Positions 49,652 to 59,512 of a stretch of DNA of 64,000 nucleotides are shown piece by piece. The DNA comes from Actinopolymorpha cephalotaxi (GTDB lineage Bacteria > Actinomycetota > Actinomycetes > Propionibacteriales > Actinopolymorphaceae). Location of the stretch: positions 5,850,850-5,914,849 of the forward strand of contig NZ_JACBZA010000001.1 in NCBI RefSeq assembly GCF_013408535.1, given 5' to 3'. Both the position numbers and the translations under genes were made by a program. Numbering within the stretch: position 1 is the stretch's first letter; each line of letters starts with the position of its first letter. Under the pieces are notes generated by a model that was not told the origin of the DNA, ran no database searches, and was given only the letters and a program-made list of their open reading frames with translations.

Positions 49652-52600
49652 TCAGGGGAGCGGCTCGTCGGTGGTGCTCTTGACGTACGCGGTCTGGATC
49701 AGCCGGGTGCCGAGACGGCGGCTCACCAGCGTGCCGCGGCCGGGCGGCAGCGGCGCACCCCGGACTCCACCCCACAGCTGGCCCTCCTCCTTGCTGCCGG
49801 ACATGATCAGGCCCGGGTTGCCCATGTCCCGGATGCGCTGGACGATCGGGTCGTACATCACCCGGCCGGCGCCGCCGAAGCCACGGGCGATGATCACGTG
49901 CAGGCCGATGTCGCGGGCCTGGCTCACCAGGTCGGTGATCGGAGCGAGCGGGTTGCCGGAGGAGGTGGCGACCAGCTCGTAGTCGTCCACGATGAGGTAG
50001 AGGTCCGAGCCCTGCCACCAGGACCGGTTGCGCAGCTGCTCGGGGGTGACGTCCGGACCGGGCAGCCGCTTACGCAGGGCCGCGCCGACGTCCTTGAGCA
50101 GCGATGTCGCGGCGTCGGAGGACGCGGCGTACCCGATCAGGTGGTCACCGCTCACCGCGTCCAGCAGCGCACGGCGGTAGTCGATCATGATCAGCCGCGC
50201 CTCGTTGGGCGGGTGCCGGTCGACGACGCCGCGGGCGATGACCTCCAGCAGGTTGGACTTGCCGCACTCGTTGGACCCGAACACCACCAGGTGCGGCTCC
50301 TCGTCGAGGTTGAGGTAGACCGGCGCCAGCTCGTCCTCGTCGATGCCGATGGGGACACCCGGCCGCGGGTCGGCACCCACCTGCGGCAGGCGCTGCAGCG
50401 GAAGCTCCTCCGGCAGCAGCCGCACCGGCGGCGCCGCCGGCCCCTGCCAGGCGTCAGCAATCGCGGCGACCATCGCGTGCACACCTTCGGCGACGTCCTC
50501 GGCGTCCTCCGCCCCGTCGATGCGGGGCAGCGCGCCGAGGAAGTGCAGTTGCTCCGGCGAGAGCCCGCGGCCCGGCCGGTTGGCGGGGACGTTGGCAGCG
50601 GCCCTGCGGTCGATCTCGGAGTCGTACGGGTCGCCGACCTTCAGCTCCAGCCGGGTCTGGATGAGGTCCTTGATCGCCATCCGGAACTCCGACCACTTGT
50701 TGGCCGTGGCGACCACGTGGATGCCGAACCCGAGCCCGCGGGCGGCCAGCGTGGTGACCGCGGACTCGACGGCCTCGTGGTCGGCCCGGACCGTCCCCCA
50801 CCCGTCGACGACGAGGAACACGTCGGCGGCGAACCGGTCCGGCTGGATCCGGCCCGACCGGCGCATCCGGCGGTAGGTGGCGATCGAGTCGATGCCGGCG
50901 TCGGTGAAGGCGCGCTCGCGCTGCTCCAGCAGGGTGGTCAGCTCGCCGACGGTGCGCCGGATCGCGTCCGCGTCGAGCCGGGTCGCGACCCCACCCACGT
51001 GCGGCAGCCCGAGCAGGGCCGACAGTGTGCCGCCGCCGAAGTCCAGGCAGTAGAACGCCACCTCGTCGAGCCGGTGGGTGAGGGAGTACGACGCGATCAG
51101 GCTGCGCAGCAGCGTGCTCTTGCCGGACTGCGGGCCGCCGACGATGCCGACGTGCCCGCCCGCCCCGGCCAGGTCGAGCCACATCGGGTCCCGGCGCTGG
51201 TAGTACGGCTTGTCCACCAGCGCGACCGGGGCGCGCAGCAACCCACGGCCCTCCCAGTCGACGGTCAGGCCGTTGTCGGGGCTGACCGTGAGCGGGCCGG
51301 GCAGGAGCGAGTCGAGCGTCGGAGGCGTGTCCAGCGGAGGCAGCCACACCTGGTGCGCGGCCCGGCCCATGGACCTCAACTGGTCGACCACCAGGTCGAT
51401 CAGCACCCGAGCCTCGGGCCGCTCCTGCTGGGGGTAGGCCGGCACCTCCTCCGGCTCCGGATCCACCGGCACCTGCACGATCTCGGGCTCGACGTAGTCG
51501 GTGGTGTAGGCGGTGATCCGCGGCACCCAGCGCCGCTCGCCCGGCTTCGGCGGCGGCTTGCGTCCCGGTCCGGCGGCCAGCGCCGACGGCTCGTACGTCC
51601 CACCGACGTAGGCGGCCTTGAAGCGGACCAGCCCTTCCGTACCGACCTTGAGGTAACCGCCGCCGGGCTCGCGCGGCAGCTCGTAGGCGTCGGGGACGCC
51701 GAGCACGACCCGGCTCTCACCGGCGGAGAAGGTCCGCAGGCCGACGCGGTAGGACAGGTGGGTGTCGAGCCCGCGCAGCTTGCCCTCCTCCAGCCGCTGG
51801 GAGGCCAGCAGCAGGTGGACACCGAGGCTGCGGCCGAGCCGGCCGATCATCACGAACAGCTCGATGAACTCCGGCTTCGCCGACAGCAGCTCGCTGAACT
51901 CGTCGACCACGATCCACAGCGACGGCATCGGCTCCAGCGGCTTGCCCTTGGCGCGGTCGTCCTCGTAGTCGCGCAGCGAGCCGTAGTTGCCGGCCTGCCG
52001 GAGCAGCTCCTGGCGGCGGTTCAGCTCACCGGCCAGGGCGTCCTGCATCCGGTCGACCAGGATCAGCTCCTCCTCGAGGTTGGTGATGACCGCGGAGACG
52101 TGCGGCAGGCTGTCCAGGCCGAGGAACGTCGCGCCGCCCTTGAAGTCGACGAGGACGAGGTTGAGCGCGTCGGGGGAGTGCGTGACGGCCAGGCCGAGCA
52201 CGAACGTGCGCAGCACCTCGCTCTTGCCCGAGCCGGTGGCGCCGATGACCAGGCCGTGCGGGCCCATACCGCCCTGGGCGGACTCCTTGATGTCCAGCTC
52301 CACCGGCTGGCCGTCGGGGGTGAGCCCGAACGGGATGCGCAACCGGTCGTGGCGCGGCCGCGGTTGCCAGATGACGTCGGGGTCGAGGTGGTTGGCGTCG
52401 GGGATGCCGAGCAGGCTCATCAGCTCCAACTCGTACTGCGGCTTCTCCTCCTCCACCTCCGCCTGCTCCTCGACCACGCCGGTCGGCCCGACCAGCGCCG
52501 ACCGCAGCGGGGCGAGCTGGCGGGCGAACGACTCGGCCTGGGCCACGGTCAGCTCGTCGGGCCGGCCGAGCAGGCTCTCCTTGCCGCCCGTGTCCAGGTC

Positions 52601-53740
52601 GTCGTCGGAACTCGCGGCGACGTGGAACACCTGGTCGGCGGTGAGCCGCAGCCGCATCACGCCGTCGCCGGACCGGCGGACGGCGTTGCCGGTGAGGTCG
52701 ATCACCGTCACGCCCTGCGCCGGCGCGCTGAGGAACCGCGAGTCGGTGCTGGCGTGCCCGCCGTCGACCAGGACGACCACGTGCGGCTGGTCGGTGAGCG
52801 GCTTGCCGTTGGCGGAGAAGAACGGGCGGTTGGCCAGCTCGGGCGCCAGCAGGCGTTCGAGCTCGACCAGCGACGAGGTGACCAGCCGCACCTGGCCGGC
52901 GCCGTCGGTGGCGGTGGGGTGCAACGCGTGCGGCAGCCACTTGAGCCAGTCCCAGTCGGCCCGCCGGTCCGGCGCCAGGCAGGACGCGACGACGAACTCG
53001 TGCGGCGCGTGGAAGGCGGCGAGGTGCGCGACCATCGCCCGGGCCAGGCCGCGGACCGCCTGCGGGTCGCCGTCCAGGCGTACGTGCGCGAAACCGCGCA
53101 GGGACACGGCGACCGGCACGTCGGGAACGGTGCGGTAGGTGGCGATGAACCGGCGCAGGGCGCCCGCGGCGACGGGCTCGAGATCCTCCACCGGCTTGGT
53201 CTCCGGCGCGATCAGCTGCAGGACGAACCGCTGGACGCCCTTGGCGACGCGTACGTGCCCGAAGTCGCGGTCGGCCGGCCGGCGTTCCCACAGCCGCCGG
53301 CTCAGCGGCAGCACCCACAGGCTGTCGGGCTCGGGATAGCGCCACTCCAGCGCCTCGCGCTGCCGGTTGGCGGCGGTGCGGACCCGTCTGCGGAGCTGGC
53401 CGAGGTAGCGGAGATAGTCGCGCCGGCTGCCGTCGACCTGGTGCTTGCGCTCGCCGTTCTTGCCACCGCTGCCGAGCTGGCTGACGTACATCCCCACCAT
53501 GGACACGGCCATCGTGCCGCTCATCAGCAGCCGCATGGAGTTGTTGCCGGTGGAGCCGCTGGACAGCATGAACGCCATCACCGCGCCGCCGCCGAGCATG
53601 GGCAGGATGCCGAACATCTTCTGCATCGCCCCGCCGGGCGTCGCCTCGGGCAGCTCCGGCGGCGCCTCGAACAGCACCTCCCCCTTGGGCATCGCCGGCG
53701 GCTGCCGACGGCCGGGGCGACGGTAGAGCACCGTGCTCAC
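49652..53740 (-). CDS. eccC: Type VII secretion ATPase EccC
   Basis: A 1362-residue FtsK/SpoIIIE-type protein. Two N-terminal membrane segments (FGILPMLGGGAVMAFML and LLMSGTMAVSMVGMYVSQLG) are followed by a stalk and three ATPase domains. The first has a canonical Walker A, VIGATGSGKSE (near residue 500), with IVVDEFSELL as Walker B and the catalytic Glu. The second is GIVGGPQSGKST (near 867) with FLVVDGWG, lacking the Glu. The third is VFGSNECGKSN (near 1153) with LIVDDYEL. This is the normal EccC pattern, in which domain one supplies activity and the others regulate or bind substrate. It is not split into EccCa and EccCb. GTG 53740 has AGGGG upstream. It is divergent from eccD. Confidence 0.96.
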   Translation of the reverse strand: MSTVLYRRPGRRQPPAMPKGEVLFEAPPELPEATPGGAMQKMFGILPMLGGGAVMAFMLSSGSTGNNSMRLLMSGTMAVSMVGMYVSQLGSGGKNGERKHQVDGSRRDYLRYLGQLRRRVRTAANRQREALEWRYPEPDSLWVLPLSRRLWERRPADRDFGHVRVAKGVQRFVLQLIAPETKPVEDLEPVAAGALRRFIATYRTVPDVPVAVSLRGFAHVRLDGDPQAVRGLARAMVAHLAAFHAPHEFVVASCLAPDRRADWDWLKWLPHALHPTATDGAGQVRLVTSSLVELERLLAPELANRPFFSANGKPLTDQPHVVVLVDGGHASTDSRFLSAPAQGVTVIDLTGNAVRRSGDGVMRLRLTADQVFHVAASSDDDLDTGGKESLLGRPDELTVAQAESFARQLAPLRSALVGPTGVVEEQAEVEEEKPQYELELMSLLGIPDANHLDPDVIWQPRPRHDRLRIPFGLTPDGQPVELDIKESAQGGMGPHGLVIGATGSGKSEVLRTFVLGLAVTHSPDALNLVLVDFKGGATFLGLDSLPHVSAVITNLEEELILVDRMQDALAGELNRRQELLRQAGNYGSLRDYEDDRAKGKPLEPMPSLWIVVDEFSELLSAKPEFIELFVMIGRLGRSLGVHLLLASQRLEEGKLRGLDTHLSYRVGLRTFSAGESRVVLGVPDAYELPREPGGGYLKVGTEGLVRFKAAYVGGTYEPSALAAGPGRKPPPKPGERRWVPRITAYTTDYVEPEIVQVPVDPEPEEVPAYPQQERPEARVLIDLVVDQLRSMGRAAHQVWLPPLDTPPTLDSLLPGPLTVSPDNGLTVDWEGRGLLRAPVALVDKPYYQRRDPMWLDLAGAGGHVGIVGGPQSGKSTLLRSLIASYSLTHRLDEVAFYCLDFGGGTLSALLGLPHVGGVATRLDADAIRRTVGELTTLLEQRERAFTDAGIDSIATYRRMRRSGRIQPDRFAADVFLVVDGWGTVRADHEAVESAVTTLAARGLGFGIHVVATANKWSEFRMAIKDLIQTRLELKVGDPYDSEIDRRAAANVPANRPGRGLSPEQLHFLGALPRIDGAEDAEDVAEGVHAMVAAIADAWQGPAAPPVRLLPEELPLQRLPQVGADPRPGVPIGIDEDELAPVYLNLDEEPHLVVFGSNECGKSNLLEVIARGVVDRHPPNEARLIMIDYRRALLDAVSGDHLIGYAASSDAATSLLKDVGAALRKRLPGPDVTPEQLRNRSWWQGSDLYLIVDDYELVATSSGNPLAPITDLVSQARDIGLHVIIARGFGGAGRVMYDPIVQRIRDMGNPGLIMSGSKEEGQLWGGVRGAPLPPGRGTLVSRRLGTRLIQTAYVKSTTDEPLP

Positions 53741-53896
53741 TGCGCAACCCCTCTCAGCCGGACCGTCGGGTGCGGTGGATGTGCGGTCGGTGGGTGTCGG
53801 ACAATGGCAGACAATACGACCCGGCACGGACAGCCCACTCGGGCGTCGGCCAGGCCCTCCGCTCCAGGCTGCCCCAGCGCGATGAGGAGATCAACA

Positions 53897-55291
53897 GTGG
53901 ACGCGAACAGCGGCGTGGAGCTCTGCCGCGTCACCGTCGTCGCCCCGCGCACCCGGATGGACCTCGCCCTGCCCACCGACACCCCGCTGGCCGACCTGTT
54001 GCCGACCCTGCTGCGGTACGCCGGGGAGAACCCCGACGACCCGGCCTTCCTGCGCGGCGGGTGGGTGCTGCAGCGGCTCGGCGAGTCCTCCTTCGACCCG
54101 TCGCTGCACCTGTCCGGCCTGGGCGTACGCGACGGCGACGTGCTCCACCTGCGCCACCGCGAGGGGGCCATCCCGGAGTTCGCGTTCGACGACGTGGCCG
54201 ACGCGGTCGCGGTGGCCACCCGGGAGCGGCGGGCCGCCTGGCAGCCGTCCGACGCACGGACGACCGCCCTGGCGGTGGCCGGCACGTTCTTCGCGCTGGG
54301 CGCGCTGGTGGCGCTGACCACCGGACCCTCCTGGGTGCTCCAGTCGGTGGTGGCGGTGGTCGCCGCGGTCGGCCTGGTCGGCGGCGGTACGGCGATGTCG
54401 CGGGCCTTCGGTCAGCCGGACGCCGGCGTGCTGCTGGCCGCGGCGGGGGTCGGCTACGCCGGCGTCGGCGGCCTGCTCGTTCTCGGCGGCGACCACCGGC
54501 TCGGCGACTTCGGCGCACCGCAGGCACTGGTCGGGTGCGCGCTGGTGCTGGTGCTGGCGACGGTCTCGGCGTTCGCGGTGGCGGCCGGATGGGACGGCTT
54601 CCTCGGAGTCGCGGCGATCGCGCTGGTCGGCGCACTCGCCGCGGCGGCGGTGCTGGTCCTGTCCGCCTCCGCCGGGGTGGTCGCCGCCGCCACGGTGGCG
54701 CTCGCCCTGGGCCTGATGCCGTTCCTGCCGACGATCTGCGCCCGGCTCGCCCAGCTACCGCTGCCCCAGCTGCCGACCAGTTCGGAGGACCTGCGCCGGC
54801 AGTCCGGCGTGCTGCCGGGGCCGACCGTCCTGCAGCAGGCCGTCGTCGCCGACCGGCTGGTGGCCGCGCTGATCGCCGCCACCACCACGGTGTGCGCGGT
54901 CGGCGCGGTCTACCTCACCCGGCAGCCGGGCTGGTTCGGCCCGGCGCTGGTCGGTGTCACCGGGCTGGCGTTGGTCCTTCGGTCGCGGCACTTCCGGGGC
55001 CGTACGCACCGGCGGTGGCTGGTGTGCGGCGGGGTGGCCTGCGCCGCGCTGCTGGTCTGGCGGCTGGCGACCGGAGGGGCGGGAGCCGGCACGGTCCTCG
55101 CGGTGGGCGTCCCGTGCCTGCTCGTCGCCGCCGCACTCGGCGCCTGGGCGGTCAACGCCCCGGGCCGGCGGCTGTCGCCGTACTGGGCCCGCTACACCGA
55201 CCTGTTCGAGGTGCTGGTCCTGCTCACGGTCGTGCCGCTGGCGTTCGGTGCGATGGGCGTGTACGACGCGATCATCGCCCTGCTGTCCTGA
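53897..55291 (+). CDS. eccD: Type VII secretion membrane protein EccD
   Basis: A 464-residue protein. Residues 1-90 form the cytosolic ubiquitin-like domain (VELCRVTVVAPRTRMDLAL, then LHLSGLGVRDGDVLHLRHR), as in EccD. About eleven hydrophobic helices follow (for example ALAVAGTFFALGALVALTTG and LVGCALVLVLATVSAFAVAAG), ending at LLS. EccD forms the large membrane vestibule of the ESX core complex with EccB, C and E. GTG 53897 is chosen because GAGGAG lies eight bases before it. The 156-base gap to eccC must hold both divergent promoters. Confidence 0.93.
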   Translation: MDANSGVELCRVTVVAPRTRMDLALPTDTPLADLLPTLLRYAGENPDDPAFLRGGWVLQRLGESSFDPSLHLSGLGVRDGDVLHLRHREGAIPEFAFDDVADAVAVATRERRAAWQPSDARTTALAVAGTFFALGALVALTTGPSWVLQSVVAVVAAVGLVGGGTAMSRAFGQPDAGVLLAAAGVGYAGVGGLLVLGGDHRLGDFGAPQALVGCALVLVLATVSAFAVAAGWDGFLGVAAIALVGALAAAAVLVLSASAGVVAAATVALALGLMPFLPTICARLAQLPLPQLPTSSEDLRRQSGVLPGPTVLQQAVVADRLVAALIAATTTVCAVGAVYLTRQPGWFGPALVGVTGLALVLRSRHFRGRTHRRWLVCGGVACAALLVWRLATGGAGAGTVLAVGVPCLLVAAALGAWAVNAPGRRLSPYWARYTDLFEVLVLLTVVPLAFGAMGVYDAIIALLS

Positions 55292-55341
55292 GTTCCTGAG
55301 TCTTCGGCCCGGCGGCCGTCGGCCCTCGGCCCTCGGCGCGG

Positions 55342-56037
55342 TCAGTGGCCGCCAAACAACCGTTGCTCCGTGCCGCTCAGCCCGAGCTGCCCGAACGCCA
55401 GCTGGCCGGCGGCCGCCACGGCGACGACGTCCGGCGGCATCTGGGTGAGCCAGCCGGCGCGGTCCCTGGCCAGGCCGAAGCCACGCCGGGCCACGTCGGC
55501 GGCGGGCGGCTCCACCCGCTGCGCGATCAGCAGGTCCGAGGACCGCAGCCGCTGCTCGTCGGTGGGCTCGAGGTCGGTCTGCACCGAGATGAACGTCTGC
55601 CAGTCGCCCTGCTCCCACCGCGGCAGCGCCTGGTGGTCGCGGGTGGCGTCGATGACCAGCGACGGCCGGGCGAGGCTGCCGGTGGCGCTCACCCGCGCAC
55701 CCGTCGGCAGCACCGTCAGCCAGGACGGCCCGCGCGGAACCGCCGCCACCAGCCGACCCCAGGCGGCCACCGCGTCGGTGACCACGGTGACGTGGGCGCC
55801 GACCGCGATCGCGCGGTAGGCGACGAGCTGGGCCAGCCGGCCGCGGGACACCACGCAGATGCGCACCGGGTCGCTGCGGAACAGCCGGACGACCAGCGCG
55901 CCGGCCTTCCCCGAACCCAGCACCAGCCCGGCCGGCGGCAGCGTGAGCGTGGTGTCGTCGAGGTCGTCCACCCGGGTCTCGTGCGCCTGCACCTGGGGGA
56001 GGTGGGTCGGGTGCGGCTGGTGTGTTCGGCGGGTCAC
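55342..56037 (-). CDS. Uncharacterised ESX-locus accessory protein
   Basis: A 231-residue protein with no family I can name. It contains LVLGSGKAGALVVRLFRSDPV, a glycine-rich turn reminiscent of a nucleotide-binding loop but without a GKS/T motif. The C-terminal LAFGQLGLSGTEQRLFGGH is short and distinctive. No membrane segment is obvious. Its GTG start overlaps the eccE stop by four bases (GTGA), so it is translated with eccE. That position suggests a role in the secretion system. Similar proteins occur in actinobacterial ESX loci, but I do not know a function. Confidence 0.7.
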   Translation of the reverse strand: MTRRTHQPHPTHLPQVQAHETRVDDLDDTTLTLPPAGLVLGSGKAGALVVRLFRSDPVRICVVSRGRLAQLVAYRAIAVGAHVTVVTDAVAAWGRLVAAVPRGPSWLTVLPTGARVSATGSLARPSLVIDATRDHQALPRWEQGDWQTFISVQTDLEPTDEQRLRSSDLLIAQRVEPPAADVARRGFGLARDRAGWLTQMPPDVVAVAAAGQLAFGQLGLSGTEQRLFGGH

Positions 56038-57353
56038 CGGGCGCCGCCTCCCATCGGGATCGTGGCGATCAGGCCGGGGGTCTGCTCGCCGTCCAGCCGG
56101 ACGATCCCGATCCGGGACCGGGCACCTGCCTTGGTGAGCTGACGGAACGCCGTACGCGCGAGCTTGGCGTCGTCGGCCACCACCCGTACGAACGTGGTGG
56201 TCCGCACGGTCCGGTCCGGCGCCCAGGTGAGGGCGAGCGAGGCGACGGCGGACTGGACCGGCAGCCCGGCCATCGCCGCCAGCACGCGGGACAGCGACGG
56301 AATCCCCGTCCGCGGCCAGCTCCGCAGCCAGCCGCTGACGTGGGCGGCACCGTCGCAGCTCCAGCCGCGCCAGGACTCGGTCGTACGCCGCTCGCGGGGG
56401 GCGCCGGTCGCGCGCTGGGCGTCGACGCCGAGGGTGAGGTCGAGGACCTCGCGTAGCTCCGACTCGTCCAGCGGACGGCAGGGCAGCCCGGAGGAGGACA
56501 GCACCTTGGTTGCCCAGCCGACGGTGGTACGCAGCGCCCTGCTCACCGCGTCCACGTCGGTTCCGTCCAGCGTCACCGACGTGCCGTCCCGGCTCGGCTC
56601 CAGCCGGAGGGCGACCCACCAGGACGTCGCCGCCGGGGTGGACCGGCCGCTGATCTCGGCGTACGACGCGCCGAGCTGGGCGGCGTAGGCACCCAACGTC
56701 GGCGCGGGCGCCGGCAGGGTGCGGACGAGCAGTTGCGCGGAGGCGAGCCGGACCCCCTCGGCGTCGCCGACGTTGGCCAGCGCGCCCAACGGGACACGGA
56801 CGGGGTCGGCGGAGGCGATCAGGTCGTCACCGCGCGGGCCGAGGACGACGACGTAGCCGGTGCCGTCGTGGGCGACCCCGGCCGGGCGTTCGCCACGGCG
56901 GCCGGCGACCGCGGACAGCTCGAACGCCGGCAGCCATTCCCGCAGCGGTGCGAGGCCCGGATCGTGGGGTGGGCCCGGTGCGGCCTGGGCGTTGCGCCGG
57001 CGAAACCGCGTCCACACCGCCAGCCAGCGCCACAGCGGGCGGCCGTTCCACCACACCGCGGTGCCGAGCACGACCGCGAGGAACACCACTGCGCCGAGCA
57101 CCAGCAGCACGCCGCCCACGGCCACCCCGGCGGCGAGCAGACCCACCGCGACCTGCCACGCCACGAGCGTGGCGACGGGGAGGGCACCCAGGTGGCGCCC
57201 GGGGTAGGAACGCCGCAGCCGGACCCGTCGCCGCGGACCTCCCGGCGAGTCGGCTCGCCGGTCGTCGCGGCGGTCCCGGCGGTCGCGCCTGCGGCCGTTC
57301 GCCGGGGACGAACCGGTGCGAGCGGCTGGTTGCGGGGTGCGGACAGCGGACAC
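56034..57353 (-). CDS. eccE: Type VII secretion protein EccE
   Basis: A 439-residue protein. After a basic N-terminus, two membrane segments lie near residues 55-105 (LPVATLVAWQVAVGLLAAGV and GGVLLVLGAVVFLAVVLGTA), as in EccE. The rest is a cytosolic or peripheral domain containing LLVRTLPAPAPTLGAYAAQ and WWVALRLEPSRDGTSVTLDG, resembling the EccE C-terminal domain. EccE is the peripheral subunit of the ESX core. GTG 57353 follows GGGAGGAGGGG at ideal spacing. It is divergent from eccB. Confidence 0.87.
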   Translation of the reverse strand: MSAVRTPQPAARTGSSPANGRRRDRRDRRDDRRADSPGGPRRRVRLRRSYPGRHLGALPVATLVAWQVAVGLLAAGVAVGGVLLVLGAVVFLAVVLGTAVWWNGRPLWRWLAVWTRFRRRNAQAAPGPPHDPGLAPLREWLPAFELSAVAGRRGERPAGVAHDGTGYVVVLGPRGDDLIASADPVRVPLGALANVGDAEGVRLASAQLLVRTLPAPAPTLGAYAAQLGASYAEISGRSTPAATSWWVALRLEPSRDGTSVTLDGTDVDAVSRALRTTVGWATKVLSSSGLPCRPLDESELREVLDLTLGVDAQRATGAPRERRTTESWRGWSCDGAAHVSGWLRSWPRTGIPSLSRVLAAMAGLPVQSAVASLALTWAPDRTVRTTTFVRVVADDAKLARTAFRQLTKAGARSRIGIVRLDGEQTPGLIATIPMGGGAR

Positions 57354-57585
57354 CGGACCCCTCCTCCCGTGGACGTCAGGCACACCCGTGGGGTGCGGCC
57401 CGCGCGGGCTGCGCCGCGGTGGTCGCGGCTCGCCGGAATATCGTAGTGTCGCGGACTCGGGAACCGCCGGGGGCGGCGAGGCCGATCGACCTGCGACCGT
57501 GACGCCCCCTGATGTGCCCTCAGAAGTTTTTCGGAAGTATCCCGGCAGTGACCGCGCAGCGCCGTCCGCGAGGAACCCCACCACG

Positions 57586-59169
57586 ATGCAGACCCGACGC
57601 GACCAGCTCCAGGCGTACCGCTACCTCGGACGCAGGGTGCTCGCGGCCATGCTCGGCAACGACCCGGAGGCGATCGAGCATCCGATGCGCCGGGTCACCA
57701 CCTCGACGTTCGCGGGCATCATGGTCGGCGCGCTGGCGTGCGCGGGAGTGGCGTTGTACGCCTGGCTGGGCAACAGCTCGTCCACCCGCTGGAAGAACGA
57801 CGCGTCGTCCTCGGTGATCGTGGAGAAGGAGACCGGCGCGCTCTACCTCTACCTGCCGCGCTCGGTCCTCGACTCCGGCGGGTCCACCGCGCAACAGCCG
57901 GGCCAGACACCGCAGACGCCGCAGGCGCCGGGGCAGGGCGGCCAGGGCGGGCAGGGCGGCGGGGACGACGCGAACATGATCCTGGTGCCGGTACGCAACA
58001 CCACGTCCGCGCTGCTGATCCGCGGCAGCGGGATGAAGAAGGTGTCGGTGAGCCGGGAGTCGCTCGCCGGGATCCCCCGCGGCCCGGAGATCGGGATCGC
58101 GCAGGCGCCCACGTCGGTGCCCCTCGCCTCCAGCATCCGGTCCGCGCCGTGGGCGATGTGCGCGACGGCGGTCGCCGGCGAGAGTGGCGACGCGGCAGGA
58201 ACGCCGAGGGTCACGGTGCTGATCGGTACGCCGGAGAAGTCGGTCGGCGGCCGCCGGGTCGGTGAGGCCGCCCTGCTGGTGCGCGGCCCGGACGGCGGCG
58301 ACCACCTCGTCTGGCACGGGCGGCGGCTCGCCGTCGGTGAACGCCCGCTGGCGAGCCTGGGCTACTCCACCTCGGCCGCCGTACCCGTCAGCTCGGCGTG
58401 GCTGCGGGCACTGCCGGCCGGGCAGGATCTCGCCGGTCCCGTCGTACCCCGCCGCGGGGAGTCCAGCCCGGTGTCCACCGGCGGCGGGTCCACCACGATC
58501 GGCCAGCTCTTCCACACCCCGGACCCCGACCGCTACTACGTGATGACCGCCGACGGGTTCGCCCGGCTCAGTGCCGTACAGGCGAAGATCCTGCTCGGCA
58601 CCGGCGCGGCCACCGACGGAAGCGGCCAGGCGCAGAGCACCTTCACCGAGATCGCGTTCAGCGTCGTCCTCGCGCACACCTCGCCCACCGACGACGACCT
58701 GCAGGTGAAGGACCTCCCGCCGACACCGCCACGGCTGGCCGCCCCGTCGAGACCGGACGCCCCGCTGTGCCTGTGGTACGACAACGACCGGGCCGGCGAC
58801 CGCGCCCGGATGCACCTCACCACCGGCGGGACCCTCCCGGCGGGTGCCGGGCCGGACGGGTCGACGGGGTCGAGCGGGCCGAACGGGTCGGACCCGTCCA
58901 CGCCACGGGTGCTCGTGCCGCCCGGTGGTGGTGCGCTCGCCGCGTTGCTCCCGGCTCCGGGCGTACGGCCGTCCGGCTACTACCTCGTCACCGAGTCCGG
59001 AGTGAAGTTCCCGGTGCCCGACACCGACACCCTGACCCGGCTCGGCTATGCCGACGCGCACCCGCTGCCGGTGCCCCCGACGCTGCTGAACCTCATCCCG
59101 ACCGGACCCGCGCTCTCCCAGCAGGCCGCCTACCGCGCCGAACGTTTCGCACCGGAGCCCGGCAAGTAG
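57586..59169 (+). CDS. eccB: Type VII secretion protein EccB
   Basis: A 527-residue protein. The start MQTRRDQLQAYRYLGRRVL and one membrane helix (GIMVGALACAGVALYAWLG) are typical of EccB. The large C-terminal part lies outside the cytoplasmic membrane and contains the family repeats (WKNDASSSVIVEKETGALY and RPSGYYLVTESGVKFPVPD, then LGYADAHPLPVP). A Gly/Gln-rich insert (GQGGQGGQGGGDD, about residues 115-128) and a Gly/Ser/Pro insert near 420-440 are not conserved. EccB links the inner-membrane complex to the cell wall side. ATG 57586 has AGGAA upstream. A likely terminator lies 60 bases downstream. Confidence 0.93.
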   Translation: MQTRRDQLQAYRYLGRRVLAAMLGNDPEAIEHPMRRVTTSTFAGIMVGALACAGVALYAWLGNSSSTRWKNDASSSVIVEKETGALYLYLPRSVLDSGGSTAQQPGQTPQTPQAPGQGGQGGQGGGDDANMILVPVRNTTSALLIRGSGMKKVSVSRESLAGIPRGPEIGIAQAPTSVPLASSIRSAPWAMCATAVAGESGDAAGTPRVTVLIGTPEKSVGGRRVGEAALLVRGPDGGDHLVWHGRRLAVGERPLASLGYSTSAAVPVSSAWLRALPAGQDLAGPVVPRRGESSPVSTGGGSTTIGQLFHTPDPDRYYVMTADGFARLSAVQAKILLGTGAATDGSGQAQSTFTEIAFSVVLAHTSPTDDDLQVKDLPPTPPRLAAPSRPDAPLCLWYDNDRAGDRARMHLTTGGTLPAGAGPDGSTGSSGPNGSDPSTPRVLVPPGGGALAALLPAPGVRPSGYYLVTESGVKFPVPDTDTLTRLGYADAHPLPVPPTLLNLIPTGPALSQQAAYRAERFAPEPGK

Positions 59170-59512
59170 GGGAGCCGTCAGGTAGCGGGAGTCCGCCCAC
59201 CCGCGTGCACGACGCGGGCCGGGCCGATGCGGGATTCTTCCGCGGAAGAATCCCGCCGCCGATGCCGCCCGGCTGCCTTCGTGAAGTGGTCCGCGGGAGG
59301 AGTTATCCACAGTCGAAGATTTCCCGCTCCCGGCCAAACCTCGTTTCGCGTTAGCGTGTTCTCGCGTCGGGTTCCAACCAGCCGACGATCTCCCAGCACC
59401 GCGGTTGACACGGGGACCGCGGTCGAGCGGAACGCACGCGACATCGCGGATCGGCGCCACGAGGCGCCGGTCGACACCGCCCGGCAGGACCGGGCTGACG
59501 GAGGAGGTAGGT
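59170..59512. other. Intergenic region before the WXG100 genes
   Basis: About 340 bases. It contains a 28-bp palindrome (59229-59256) and an isolated DnaA-box-like TTATCCACA at 59303-59311. TTGACA at 59405-59410 has no matching -10 at 16-18 bases. The esxA-type promoter is expected here, but I cannot place it. Confidence 0.4.
59229..59256. terminator. Perfect 28-bp palindrome between eccB and the WXG100 genes
   Basis: The 28 bases read identically on both strands (arms GCGGGATTCTTC and GAAGAATCCCGC around CGCG). As RNA it forms a 12-bp stem with a four-base loop, so it is most simply the eccB terminator. Being an even palindrome, it could also be an operator for a dimeric regulator of the WXG100 pair. 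There is no U tract. Confidence 0.55.

Noticed and set aside
49517-55291. A 1924-codon open frame on the plus strand
   Set aside because: Only its last 464 codons (eccD) are real. The rest is antisense to eccC and has the low-complexity composition typical of GC-rich shadow frames.
59303-59311. Perfect DnaA box TTATCCACA
   Set aside because: A single isolated site with no cluster, AT-rich unwinding element or replication genes; expected by chance in a large window.
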